Shown here one piece after another: positions 41,398 through 49,072 of a DNA stretch of 64,000 nt. Made by a program: the position numbers and the translations under genes. The notes under the pieces are model-generated. The model was not told the origin of the DNA. It was given only the letters and a program-made list of their open reading frames with translations, and made no database searches. The stretch lies in assembly GCA_902805845.1 (NCBI GenBank), contig CADCUI010000001.1:62001-126000 (forward strand). Reading direction: 5' to 3'. This stretch comes from an uncultured Nocardioidaceae bacterium. Its GTDB lineage: Bacteria > Actinomycetota > Actinomycetes > Propionibacteriales > Nocardioidaceae. Each line of letters begins with the position of its first letter. The first letter of the stretch is position 1.

Positions 41398-41478
41398 CCG
41401 CCTCGAACCACCCGAGGTAGGTCTCGCTGACGCTCTTGGAGTAGTGCAGGTACCGGGCCAGACACAGCCTGTGCATCT

Positions 41479-41790
41479 TCAGCGACTATGGCAACGCGGG
41501 ATAGGACGGGTGCGCTGGAGGTTCACCAGCGCACCGTGGCGGTCCCGAGCAAAGGTGCTGCCATCTTCGAGCGCCAGGCCGGCACACTGGCCGCAGGCGT
41601 TGCCCATCAGCAGCCTGTTGGGCCAGAAGACCGTCACGAGTTCGCCGCACAGCGACTGCCGCGCGGGAAGGTCGTCGACAAGGCGAGCGAGGTGCACCAC
41701 CTCGCTGCCGCTGCTCGCGGCCGCTCGAAGAGGCCCGACCTTGGGGAAGTCGTCATGCATCGGGGGCTTCCGGGTCATCTTGGTCACCAT
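41479..41790 (-). CDS. Hypothetical 103-residue protein with Cys pair
   Basis: I do not recognise this protein. It begins MVTKMTRKPPMHDDFPKVGPLRAAASSGSEVVHLARLVDDLPARQSLCGEL and contains GNACGQCAGLAL, a CxxC that could bind metal. CGGAGG lies about seven bases upstream of the ATG, which supports translation. The opposite-strand ORF (41488-41877) looks less protein-like. It may be a regulator or accessory gene of the island. Confidence 0.5.
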   Translation of the reverse strand: MVTKMTRKPPMHDDFPKVGPLRAAASSGSEVVHLARLVDDLPARQSLCGELVTVFWPNRLLMGNACGQCAGLALEDGSTFARDRHGALVNLQRTRPIPRCHSR

Positions 41791-42302
41791 GGCGGCCTCC
41801 GTTGCTTGGGTGGCGGGCTGGTCCCCCCGGCGCCTTCCCAGGCGCCGGGGAAACCCGCGTCACAGGACCGGGTGTGAGCAGCCGCTCCCATGCGTCGAGA
41901 CGGTGGCTTGGGGATACCAAACGGGCGGGTCCTGAAGGGGGGTACGGCGCCGCGCCCGTCTGTCTCGACATGTAGAGCCTGTCCACCCCAGAAACCCTCT
42001 AAACCGGACATAACTGCGAAAAGGTGCAGGGCCCGGTTTCTGCAGGTGCCTGGTGCGTCAGCATGGTGCGATCGCCAGCCGCGTTGCCCGGGCGAGTCGC
42101 GTAACGTCAAAGGCCGTCGTCGGCTCGGACGCGGACCTGGCAGTGCTGTCGGGGTCCAGGTCGACGTTGCGTCACCTAATCGCTGAGCACCCCCAACCGC
42201 CGCCTCCAGGGGCGACCCATCACTTCGTTCGCCGGTAGGGCCGAACCACCAGTCATCAAACGGACCGGGGTTGAACCGTCGCAAGGCCCGGGCATGACGA
42301 AC
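41791..42302. other. Island stretch without a supportable gene
   Basis: About 510 bases between the small Cys ORF and the terminator of the secreted-protein gene. ORFs on both strands here lack homology-like texture and ribosome sites. A local lower-GC patch (AACCCTCTAAACCGGACATAAC) occurs near 41992-42013. It is probably decayed element DNA. Confidence 0.5.
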
Positions 42303-42332
42303 GCCCCCTCCCACCCGAAGGTGAGAGGGGGC
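42303..42332 (-). terminator. Terminator of the secreted-protein gene
   Basis: GCCCCCTC and GAGGGGGC pair perfectly, and an inner CACC/GGTG continues the stem around a short CGAA-type loop. It lies 19 bases beyond the stop of the leftward gene 42352-43632. The minus strand lacks a marked T-run after it, but the stem is very stable. Confidence 0.75.
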
Positions 42333-42351
42333 CGTCCCAGTTGCATTCCGT

Positions 42352-43632
42352 TCAGCCCCTCTTGATTCCTAGGGTGGCGCGGGCAAGGTTTACGACCGTG
42401 TCGTCTGAGCGGTCCGCCGGGGTGCCGTTTTCAATTCGGACGATGATGCCGGTGACGTCGATCCCGGTGCGCGTCTTGTTGACGACCCGCACTGTGTAGC
42501 TGCCGAGACCAGCGACGTCCTGCGCCTCACCAGCGGGCGGCGTCGGGACCTGTTGTCCGTTGACGCGGATCGTGCCGACCCCCGTGCCCTTGGCGTTCCT
42601 GAGCAGGTCTCCGTCCGCCTGACGGGTGACGTTGGCCCTGCCCTTGATGTTGCGGAACTCCAGCACGCCGGCGCCGAAGCTCGCGTTGTCGACCTCGCTG
42701 CGCGTGTACCCGGTGGCCGACTTGTCTCTCTGAATGCCATAGGCGAAGGACCGGCGGGCTCCAAACACTCCGACCTCGGTCACCGTGGCGTTGGCGTTGC
42801 CGGATTCGAGGATCTTGCCCCTGGTGCCTGCGCAGGGAATGGGTCGCACGGCAGCGCGACCCAAGGCGGCGAGACCGCCAGTGCGGGCGTCGCTCGCCCA
42901 GGCCGAACCGCGGAAGACGCCGCCCTCGACCTGGCCGTCGATCCGCGAGGTCGCCTTGCCCACTCGCTCGACGGTTCCGTCGTTGGCCACGAAGCGCAGG
43001 ACGTTCACCGTTGCACCCGCATGGAACCTGCTCTCGCTGGTTCTCGCGTAGTTGAGGTAGAGGGTCCCTGACCCAGGAATGAGGATTTCGCGTTCCTCTC
43101 CGTCGTTCGGCAAGGGCACGGGAACTCCGCCGATGGTCAGTGTGCCGATCCTCGACACGGTCAGCGCGTGGAAGCCGGAGGCCCTGTGGTAGCTGCGCCC
43201 CACCCCGCGCAGGTTCTCGAAAGCGATCTGGCCGCCCGCCATGCTCCCGCTGTCGATGCGGACCGTTGAGAAGATCGAGACGGCGCCATCGGCTCGGTGG
43301 GAGTAGTTGCGCGTGCGGACTCCGCTCAGCGCTACGCCATCTCCGTCACCGGCGGTGGCCAGGAAATTCTCCGTGGTTCGTGGCACGTACCGGGTGCACG
43401 GAAAGTGCGACGCAGCGGTGGCACCGGACTGGGCGGTGTCGTTGCCGGTGGTCCGGGAGCCGTAGGAGTGGGCGTCGAACCCGAAGTCGGTCAAAGTGCC
43501 TCGAGCGGTAGCGCTGCTCAAGGCCGCCGGCGACACGACGGCCGACGCAGACTCGACGGCTCCCACCGGCAGGAACCCCGCAGCAGCAACCGCCGCAATG
43601 GCCGTAACGGCGTGACGTACTCGACCTGACAC
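42352..43632 (-). CDS. Secreted choice-of-anchor P-like protein with duplicated domain
   Basis: A 426-residue protein. A signal peptide (AVTAIAAVAAAGFLPVGAVESASA, about residues 8-31) precedes two related beta-rich halves. The first has FDAHSYGSRTTGNDTAQSG and later TLTIGGVPVPLPNDGEEREILIPGSGTLYLNYA. The second has GVFGARRSFAYGIQRDK and TIRVNGQQVPTPPAGEAQDVAGLGSYTVRVVN. The texture matches actinobacterial secreted choice-of-anchor P proteins, whose function is unknown. I see no sorting motif or C-terminal helix. GTG start with a perfect AGGAGGT seven bases upstream. It is the only intact large gene of the island. Confidence 0.75.
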   Translation of the reverse strand: MSGRVRHAVTAIAAVAAAGFLPVGAVESASAVVSPAALSSATARGTLTDFGFDAHSYGSRTTGNDTAQSGATAASHFPCTRYVPRTTENFLATAGDGDGVALSGVRTRNYSHRADGAVSIFSTVRIDSGSMAGGQIAFENLRGVGRSYHRASGFHALTVSRIGTLTIGGVPVPLPNDGEEREILIPGSGTLYLNYARTSESRFHAGATVNVLRFVANDGTVERVGKATSRIDGQVEGGVFRGSAWASDARTGGLAALGRAAVRPIPCAGTRGKILESGNANATVTEVGVFGARRSFAYGIQRDKSATGYTRSEVDNASFGAGVLEFRNIKGRANVTRQADGDLLRNAKGTGVGTIRVNGQQVPTPPAGEAQDVAGLGSYTVRVVNKTRTGIDVTGIIVRIENGTPADRSDDTVVNLARATLGIKRG

Positions 43633-43763
43633 TTGTGACCTCCTAGATGTTCGCCACCGAATGCGACGCTGGAGCAGACTAGTCGATAACGGACAAAAGG
43701 GCTATAGCGCATGGTCCGAATGGGTAGCCCTGCCCCCGGGTGATAGCGCGGCAGCACGTAGTG

Positions 43764-44090
43764 CGGCACGAGCCGGAGGCCGGCGCTTGCGTCGATCAGA
43801 TCCTTTTCGGCCGGGACCACAGTCCGATCGCCCGCCACCGGGCCACGCTCGTGGTGGAGGATCTCGTGGGCGAGCCTCGATCGCCGCTGTGACGGCGTCA
43901 AGTCTCGGCGCAGGCTGATCCTCTGCGCTGCGAAGTCGTGCGTCCCCCAGTGGTCACACTCCGAGCGGCTGTGCCTGGTCAGCTCCACGCCGGTCAGCCG
44001 GCCGAGGTGCTCCCACGGCGAGTAGTCGGCGACGCCGGCATGCGGGCGCCGGCTCTCGGACCCTCGAGGATCTGGAACGCGAACCGCCAC
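43764..44090 (-). pseudogene. ImmA/IrrE-type metallopeptidase, truncated
   Basis: WEHLGRLTGVELTRHSRSECDHWGTHDFAAQRISLRRDLTPSQRRSRLAHEILHHERGP contains the zinc motif HEILH and the SxLAHExxHxERGP context of small actinobacterial ImmA/IrrE proteins. The expected C-terminal helices after RLVP are missing. The frame instead runs on as unrelated sequence to 43518, into the start of the next gene. Such proteins accompany phage-type repressors in mobile elements. The start is uncertain (GTG 44090 or a later GTG near 44033). Confidence 0.65.
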
Positions 44091-44176
44091 TTCACTGCTC
44101 GGCTCACGATCCCGACAATTGTTCTGGTCACCAGTTGGTCACGCACTCGCGGTGACCGATTGGTCGAGGGCGGCTG

Positions 44177-44194
44177 GAGTCCCCTTGGCTCCAC
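44177..44194 (+). repeat. attR: att repeat, distal side
   Basis: GAGTCCCCTTGGCTCCAC, identical to the tRNA-Ala 3' end at 40900-40917 and in direct orientation. The sequence upstream of it here (CGAGGGCGGCTG) is not tRNA-like, so this is a fragment and not a second tRNA. Confidence 0.85.
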
Positions 44195-44305
44195 TCGGAT
44201 CACCGCAGATCGGGACGCCGTCATGGGCGCTGATCGCAGAGTCACCTCAAGGCGACCGGCGCCCATGACCGCGTGAACCGACGGGTCGCAGGGAAGGGTG
44301 GGGGC

Positions 44306-44542
44306 ATGAGCGAGAACGTGGACCGAGAAGCCCAGCAGGACGACCCCCGGCTCGTGGTGCTGCAGGCGGTCGTCGACCGGATCACGTCGTGGCAAGAGGG
44401 CTCGGACCAGGCGACCGTCCGCAAGGAGCTCGACTCGGCTCTCGACGGGTCGGACGTCGACGTGGACGAGGCGACGCGTCAGAGGATCGTCGAGCGGGTC
44501 ACCTCGGAGTCGCCGCACTTCGACGTCCGCGAGGTCCTCTGA
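44306..44542 (+). CDS. Small acidic conserved-type protein, unknown function
   Basis: A 78-residue acidic protein (MSENVDREAQQDDPRLVVLQAVVDRITSWQEGSDQATVRKELDSALDGSDVDVDEATRQRIVERVTSESPHFDVREVL), predicted to be mostly helical. I chose ATG 44306, which has GGGAAGGGTGGG upstream, over the ORF-track start at 44273. It is the first chromosomal gene after the island. No motif suggests a function. Confidence 0.7.
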   Translation: MSENVDREAQQDDPRLVVLQAVVDRITSWQEGSDQATVRKELDSALDGSDVDVDEATRQRIVERVTSESPHFDVREVL

Positions 44543-44550
44543 CCCGGCCG

Positions 44551-44616
44551 CCCGACATCGAGGGCGGGTCGGCCAGACATGACGGGCGGGTCGGCCAGAC
44601 ATGGAGGGCGGGTCGG
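44551..44616. repeat. Three tandem copies of a 22-bp repeat
   Basis: Units are at 44551-44572, 44573-44594 and 44595-44616, with the pattern CCAGACATNNNGGGCGGGTCGG. They differ at only a few positions. The unit is the reverse complement of the repeats at 48348-48412. The array starts 8 bases after the stop of the preceding gene. Confidence 0.85.
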
Positions 44617-44707
44617 CGGCTGTGCACGAGCGCCGGCCCTTCGTCGCCCTCCCCACCAGTCGTGACACGGGCCTGAGCGGCGTCCGGACGCGCCGTACGC
44701 TCGTGGC

Positions 44708-45562
44708 ATGCCCGGCCCCACCCCGGGGGCACTGGTCGTCCTGACCCGCCCCGCCCTGCTGCTGCTGCACGTGGCGGCGGTGGTCGCCGTGGTGGCGGCC
44801 TTCCTGCTCGGCCGCTGGCAGGTCGACGCCTGGCAGGAGCACCGGCAGGACCGGTCGGCGGAGCTGGTGGGATCGTCCCCGAAGATCCTGGCGGACGTCA
44901 TCGGTCCCGACGCCCCCTACCCCGGCGATGCGGTCGGCCAGCCGGTGCGGTTCGCGGGGCGCTGGCTGCCCGAGTCGACGGTGCACGTCGCGGGCCGGAC
45001 GGTCGACGGGCGTGAGGGGTCGTGGGTGGTGACTCCGATCGCCACCTGTGGGGGCGTGGGCGCCGGTGAGCCCAGCTGTCCCACCCCCTCGGCGGTCCCC
45101 GTGGTCGTCGGTTGGTCACCGGAGCCGGTGGACGACAGGGCAGCTCCGACCGGTCGGGCCCTCGTGAGGGGGTGGCTGCAGCCCGGTGAGAGCAGCGCGC
45201 CGGACACCGACCCCGGCGACGACGTCCTGCCGGCACTGCAGATCGGTGACCTGGCACAGCGGGTCGAGCAGGACCTGTACGGCGCCTACGTCATCCTCTC
45301 CAGTCCTGCCGGAGCCCGCGCCGGGTTGACCGCGGTGACGCCCGACTCGCTGCCGAAGCCACCGGCCTCCACGGCGCTGCGAAACCTCCTGTACGGCCTC
45401 GAGTGGTGGCTGTTCGGCGGGCTCGCGGTCCTGCTCTGGTGGCGCTGGTGCCGGGACGCGGTCGAGGCCGCGCAGCAGGCCGAGGCGGCCGTGATCCCGC
45501 TCACCCGCACCGTGGCAGCGACTCGGGAGCCGTCGGACTCTCGGCTACCGTCGAAGCCGTGA
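44708..45562 (+). CDS. SURF1 family protein
   Basis: A 284-residue protein with the SURF1 topology: an N-terminal membrane helix (LLLLHVAAVVAVVAAFLLGRWQVDAWQEH), a large outer loop and a C-terminal helix (GLEWWLFGGLAVLLWWRWCRD). Conserved features are LGRWQ, VRFAGRWLPESTVHVAGR, GSWVVTP and RNLLYGLEWW. SURF1 helps cytochrome c oxidase assembly. The stop overlaps the GTG of the DUF3817 gene. Confidence 0.9.
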   Translation: MPGPTPGALVVLTRPALLLLHVAAVVAVVAAFLLGRWQVDAWQEHRQDRSAELVGSSPKILADVIGPDAPYPGDAVGQPVRFAGRWLPESTVHVAGRTVDGREGSWVVTPIATCGGVGAGEPSCPTPSAVPVVVGWSPEPVDDRAAPTGRALVRGWLQPGESSAPDTDPGDDVLPALQIGDLAQRVEQDLYGAYVILSSPAGARAGLTAVTPDSLPKPPASTALRNLLYGLEWWLFGGLAVLLWWRWCRDAVEAAQQAEAAVIPLTRTVAATREPSDSRLPSKP

Positions 45563-45927
45563 ACCGCCTCCTCCTCACCTACCGCGTGCTGGCCACGGTG
45601 GTGGGTGTCCTGCTCGTGGTGCTGTGCCTGGTGGGGCTGCCGCTCAACGAGGCCCACCGATTGAACCCGGCCTGGTTCCCCGTCGGCACCACGGCCCAGC
45701 AGGTCGGCAGCGGCATCTCGCAGTACCTCGGGGTCGCCCACGGGTGGCTCTACATGGCCTTCGTCTTCGTCGCCTTCACGCTCTCGCGGCGGGCTCGGTG
45801 GGAGCTGTCCTTCACCCTCGTCACGCTCGTGTGCGGCACCGTGCCGCTGCTGTCGTTCTGGGCGGAGCGGCGCGCCACCGAACGGGTGCGCCGGGAACAG
45901 GCCGACGCGGTCGCCCTCCCCGCGTAG
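45559..45927 (+). CDS. DUF3817 membrane protein
   Basis: A 122-residue protein with three membrane segments (LATVVGVLLVVLCLVGLPL, HGWLYMAFVFVAFTLS, LSFTLVTLVCGTVPLLSFWAERR). The spacing and the HGWLYM and FWAERR motifs match DUF3817. Function is unknown, but it is often near heme or respiratory genes. It overlaps SURF1 by GTGA. The track's longer start lies inside SURF1. Confidence 0.88.
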   Translation: MNRLLLTYRVLATVVGVLLVVLCLVGLPLNEAHRLNPAWFPVGTTAQQVGSGISQYLGVAHGWLYMAFVFVAFTLSRRARWELSFTLVTLVCGTVPLLSFWAERRATERVRREQADAVALPA

Positions 45928-45966
45928 GGGAGGCCGCGCCGCCCGTCCCGGCGCACTAACCGCCGT

Positions 45967-46707
45967 TCACTCCGTCAGGTCGATCCGCTCCGCCGGAGCG
46001 TCCGGAGTGGTGGGGGTGTGGGGACCGTCGGCCGCGTCGGACGCCGCCTCGTCCGGGCTGCCACCGCCGGGGTCGGACTGCACGCCGTCACCGGGCACGT
46101 CGCCACTGTGGGCGTCCGGGTCCGGGCTGTCGGCGGCCACCATGGAGGCCACCGCGGCCGGGGCTGCCATGACGCCCGCGCCCTCGGCGCTCGACGCGGT
46201 GTCGGACGTAGCCGGCGCCGTACGCCCTGGAGGGGTGGAGCGCCACTGCGGCTCCGCAGGACCCTCACGCAGCCGCTTGGCGGCCAGCGCGGCGAGGCCG
46301 CCCACGCCCGCCACCACCAGCAGCTTCTTCAGCCTGCTGCCTCCGGAGTGCTTCGCGGCCGGGGCGGGCGTGGCGTCGTCGAGCTTGGCCGCGACCGCGT
46401 CCCCGAGATCGGCCAGTCGCAGCATCGCGTCCTCGACCACGGGGGTCAGCCGCTGGCGGGCGTCCTCCACCACGGGCGTGAGCCGCTCGCGCGCATCGCC
46501 GACGACGGGGCCGACGACTGGGGTGAGCCTCGTGCGAGCGTCGTCGAGGACCGGGGCGAGCCGGCCGCGAGCGTCGTCGACCAGGGGTCCGATGCGGTCC
46601 TTCGCCTCCTCGACGGCGGGCCCGATCCGGTCGCCGAGATCGGCGGCCTGAGTCTTCGCCTCGGCCAGCGCGGCCGCCAGCGTGGTCGCGGACTTCTTCG
46701 AGCGCAT
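45967..46707 (-). CDS. Repeat-containing membrane-linked protein, unknown function
   Basis: A 246-residue protein. Residues 10-105 form amphipathic helical repeats of about 11 residues ([26 protein letters not shown], then [24 protein letters not shown]), reminiscent of apolipoprotein or LEA-like repeats. A hydrophobic patch follows ([19 protein letters not shown], about 127-145), and the tail is Asp/Pro/Ala-rich and disordered. ATG 46707 has GAGGAG upstream. A role at the membrane surface is possible; no family is assigned. Confidence 0.75.
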   Translation of the reverse strand: MRSKKSATTLAAALAEAKTQAADLGDRIGPAVEEAKDRIGPLVDDARGRLAPVLDDARTRLTPVVGPVVGDARERLTPVVEDARQRLTPVVEDAMLRLADLGDAVAAKLDDATPAPAAKHSGGSRLKKLLVVAGVGGLAALAAKRLREGPAEPQWRSTPPGRTAPATSDTASSAEGAGVMAAPAAVASMVAADSPDPDAHSGDVPGDGVQSDPGGGSPDEAASDAADGPHTPTTPDAPAERIDLTE

Positions 46708-46861
46708 CTGCAAACTCCTCGGAGATCGTGGATCTGGCGACGAACGTCAATACCCGTTCCCGCCTCTTGTGGCAGGAAACCCGATGTGGTGCTCCATGAC
46801 AAGATCGGGAACGGACTGGCCGCGCCGCGACCGGCCACTCGACCGGAGAGGCGGGCCCCAG

Positions 46862-47383
46862 GTGGCCGACAGCTACGCGACGTTGAAGACGAACCGGGGC
46901 GACATCCGCATCACCCTCTTCCCCGACCACGCCCCCAAGACCGTGCGCAACTTCGTGGGGCTGGCCACGGGTGAGCAGGAGTACGTCGACGAGGCGACCG
47001 GGGAGCGCAGGACCGGGAGGTTCTACGACGGGCTGACCTTCCACCGGGTCATCGACGGCTTCATGATCCAGGGCGGTGACCCGCGCGGGGACGGACGGGG
47101 CGGCCCGGGCTACACGTTCAAGGACGAGTTCCACCCCGAGCTCCAGTTCGACCGGCCCTACCTGCTGGCGATGGCGAACGCCGGCCCGGGCACCAACGGC
47201 TCGCAGTTCTTCATCACCGTGGCCCCTACCCCTCACCTGACCCGCCGGCACACGATCTTCGGCGAGGTGGCCGACCAGGACTCACGCGCCGTCGTCGACG
47301 CGATCGCGACCACCCAGACCGGCCGGATGGACCTTCCCACCGAGCCGGTGATCATCGAGACCGTGACGGTGGAGTCCGCCTGA
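46862..47383 (+). CDS. ppiA: Peptidyl-prolyl cis-trans isomerase, cyclophilin type
   Basis: A 173-residue cyclophilin. The core reads [91 protein letters not shown]. It has no signal peptide, so it is cytosolic. GTG 46862 is taken as the start because the longer frame upstream has no homology and reads into the divergent gene's promoter. In mycobacteria ppiA lies in the same position. Confidence 0.93.
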   Translation: MADSYATLKTNRGDIRITLFPDHAPKTVRNFVGLATGEQEYVDEATGERRTGRFYDGLTFHRVIDGFMIQGGDPRGDGRGGPGYTFKDEFHPELQFDRPYLLAMANAGPGTNGSQFFITVAPTPHLTRRHTIFGEVADQDSRAVVDAIATTQTGRMDLPTEPVIIETVTVESA

Positions 47384-47437
47384 GCGCCGCACCGGCCTGA
47401 CCACCACACCCCAACCCCCGACCTAGGGCACACCGCG

Positions 47438-48343
47438 ATGACGGACGAGCCGGCTCCGGTCTCCGAGGAGCTGACGACACCCACGTGCTACCGGCACGCG
47501 GGCCGGGAGACCTATGTCCGCTGCCAACGGTGCGACCGGCCGATCTGTCCCGACTGCATGAACCCGGCGTCGGTGGGGTTCCAGTGCCCCGAGTGCTTCA
47601 AGGAGGGCGTCCGGTCGACCCGGCAGGCGCGGACGGCGTACGGCGGGAGGCTGCCGACGAAGGCCGGACGCGTCACCATGGCGCTCATCGGCATCAACGC
47701 CGTCGTGTTCCTGCTGGTGGTCGGGAGCGGAGGCAACCGCAGCGAGCTCCTGCACCGCCTGTGGCTGCTCCCGCGGAGCGCCTGCACGGAGGTCGCCTCC
47801 AACGGCCGTTGCGTGCAGATCGTGGACGGCGTCTCCGACGGCGCCTACTGGGAGCTGCTGACCTCGATGTTCACCCACGTCCAGGTGTGGCACATCGGCT
47901 TCAACATGCTCGCCCTCTACATCATCGGACCGCAGCTGGAGACGATCCTGGGCCACGCCCGGTTCCTCGCTCTCTACCTGCTCTCCGGGCTGGTCGGCAG
48001 CGCGACGGTCTACTGGCTGGCCGACGAGCGCTCGCCGACGATCGGTGCCTCCGGCGCGATCTTCGGGCTGATGGCCGCCCTGCTCGTGGTGGCGGTGAAG
48101 GTGCGCGGCGACGTGCAGGGGCTGCTCACGCTGGTCGCGGTCAACGTCGTCATCACGGTGCTCGGCGCCAGCTTCATCTCGTGGCAGGGCCACCTCGGCG
48201 GTTTCGTCGGGGGAGCCGTGCTGGCCCTGGTGCTGGTCTACGCGCCGCGGCGCCGGCGCACCACGTGGCAGGTGGTCGGCGTCTCCCTGGTGGCCGCCGC
48301 GGTGCTCGTGGCCGTGCTGCTCCGGACCCTGTCGCTCACCTGA
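47438..48343 (+). CDS. Rhomboid family intramembrane serine protease with N-terminal zinc-binding box
   Basis: A 301-residue protein. Residues 14-56 hold a Cys/His box (CYRHAGRETYVRCQRCDRPICPDCMNPASVGFQCPECF). Six or more membrane helices follow. The catalytic dyad is Ser about 205 in GASGAIFG and His about 252 in QGHLGGF, and HIGFNMLAL provides the oxyanion Asn. It cleaves membrane proteins within the bilayer; targets are unknown. The Cys box is typical of actinobacterial members. Confidence 0.93.
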   Translation: MTDEPAPVSEELTTPTCYRHAGRETYVRCQRCDRPICPDCMNPASVGFQCPECFKEGVRSTRQARTAYGGRLPTKAGRVTMALIGINAVVFLLVVGSGGNRSELLHRLWLLPRSACTEVASNGRCVQIVDGVSDGAYWELLTSMFTHVQVWHIGFNMLALYIIGPQLETILGHARFLALYLLSGLVGSATVYWLADERSPTIGASGAIFGLMAALLVVAVKVRGDVQGLLTLVAVNVVITVLGASFISWQGHLGGFVGGAVLALVLVYAPRRRRTTWQVVGVSLVAAAVLVAVLLRTLSLT

Positions 48344-48347
48344 CCCG

Positions 48348-48412
48348 CCGACCCGCCCCGAATGTCTGGTCGACCCGCCCAGGATGTCTGGTCGACCCGC
48401 CCAGGATGCAGG
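48348..48412. repeat. Three tandem copies of the 22-bp repeat (inverted orientation)
   Basis: Units are at 48348-48369, 48370-48391 and 48392-48412 (the last is a base short and diverges at its end). The pattern TCGACCCGCCCAGGATGTCTGG is the reverse complement of the array near 44.6 kb. It begins 4 bases after the rhomboid stop. Confidence 0.85.
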
Positions 48413-48442
48413 CACCGCGGGAGCAGGCGCCTGCATCTTGGG
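48400..48442 (+). terminator. Hairpin fused to the repeat array
   Basis: CCCAGGATGCAGGC (48400-48413) pairs with GCCTGCATCTTGGG (48429-48442), 14 bp with one G-T wobble, around a 15-base GC-rich loop. The left arm is the end of the repeat array. It lies between the convergent rhomboid and crgA genes and probably stops transcription. Confidence 0.6.
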
Positions 48443-48474
48443 CGGCTCGACTTCTGCACACTGGGGAAAACACC

Positions 48475-48528
48475 TGTGGATAACTACACCCGTGTGATTT
48501 CCCACAGCGCCCTCCACAGCTGTGGAGG
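48475..48528. other. Perfect DnaA box and 18-bp palindrome before crgA
   Basis: TTATCCACA (minus strand, 48475-48483) is a perfect DnaA box. About 27 bases on lies CCTCCACAGCTGTGGAGG (48511-48528), an 18-bp perfect palindrome made of two inverted CTCCACAG half-boxes. The gap is the convergent space between the rhomboid gene and crgA, about 18 kb from dnaA. Confidence 0.65.
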
Positions 48529-48533
48529 AGCGG

Positions 48534-48965
48534 TCACTCCCACTTGGTGGCGTAGACGAAGCCGACGGACATGAACCCGATGCCCACCAGCAGGTTGTAG
48601 TTGCCGAGTGCACTGATGATCGGGATGGCGGTCGTCTGGCCGGTCACGTAGTAGACGACGATCCACAGCAGGCCGAGCAGGAAGCACGCGAGCATCCCCA
48701 CCACGACTCCGCGGCCCCTGCCCAGCGGCGTGCTCCGATGGGCGGCCAGGGCGAGCCCCAGGAAGAGTGCGCCGAAGCCGAGAAGGAAGTTCCAGCTCCC
48801 GAGGTCCGCCACCTGCTTCGGCGTACCGTCGTCGACCACGGCGACGTCGTAGAAGACGACCCACGCGATCCCGGCCACGGCCAGGACCGCCGCGAGGGCG
48901 GTGCGCACCAGCGACGTCTGCGACCTCTCCGTGCGGTGGGGGGCGACGCTGCGGGGCTTGGGCAC
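48534..48965 (-). CDS. crgA: Cell division protein CrgA
   Basis: A 143-residue protein whose C-terminal half is CrgA-like: two helices (VVVGMLACFLLGLLWIVVYYVTG and NLLVGIGFMSVGFVYATKWE), with the conserved tail IPIISALGNYNLLVGIGFMSVGF. The N-terminal half contains two more hydrophobic stretches (LAAVLAVAGIAWVVFYDVAVV and LLGFGALFLGLALAAH), so the protein is longer than the usual roughly 90 residues. CrgA tethers FtsZ/FtsI/PbpA-type partners at the septum. The GTG start has GAGGAGAG upstream. Position matches Rv0011c. Confidence 0.85.
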   Translation of the reverse strand: MPKPRSVAPHRTERSQTSLVRTALAAVLAVAGIAWVVFYDVAVVDDGTPKQVADLGSWNFLLGFGALFLGLALAAHRSTPLGRGRGVVVGMLACFLLGLLWIVVYYVTGQTTAIPIISALGNYNLLVGIGFMSVGFVYATKWE

Positions 48966-49072
48966 GGGGTCTCTCCTCGTGGGTCTGCGGGGTGGGCGCG
49001 TCGGCTAGCGTAGTCGGGCAAGGGCGCTCGTCGCGGCGAGCAGCCGCGGACGGGACGCACGAGAAGGGACGC

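Larger units (their letters stand above)
40900..44194. mobile_element. Decayed integrative element at tRNA-Ala
   Basis: A 3.3-kb segment bounded by 18-bp direct repeats of the tRNA-Ala 3' end. It begins with a broken tyrosine integrase next to the tRNA. It also holds a small Cys-containing ORF, a secreted protein gene and a truncated ImmA/IrrE-like peptidase. These contents interrupt an otherwise conserved gene order. Long non-coding stretches and frameshifts show it can no longer move by itself. Confidence 0.82.

Noticed and set aside
41784-42314. 176-residue minus ORF in the island
   Set aside because: No ribosome site and Arg/Gly/Pro-rich random texture; treated as non-coding decayed DNA.
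44551-44616. CRISPR array
   Set aside because: The 22-bp units are directly tandem with no unique spacers, and no cas genes are present.
43994-44986. 330-residue minus ORF spanning the distal att site and 22-bp repeats
   Set aside because: It crosses the repeats and the SURF1 start on the other strand and has no coherent protein features.
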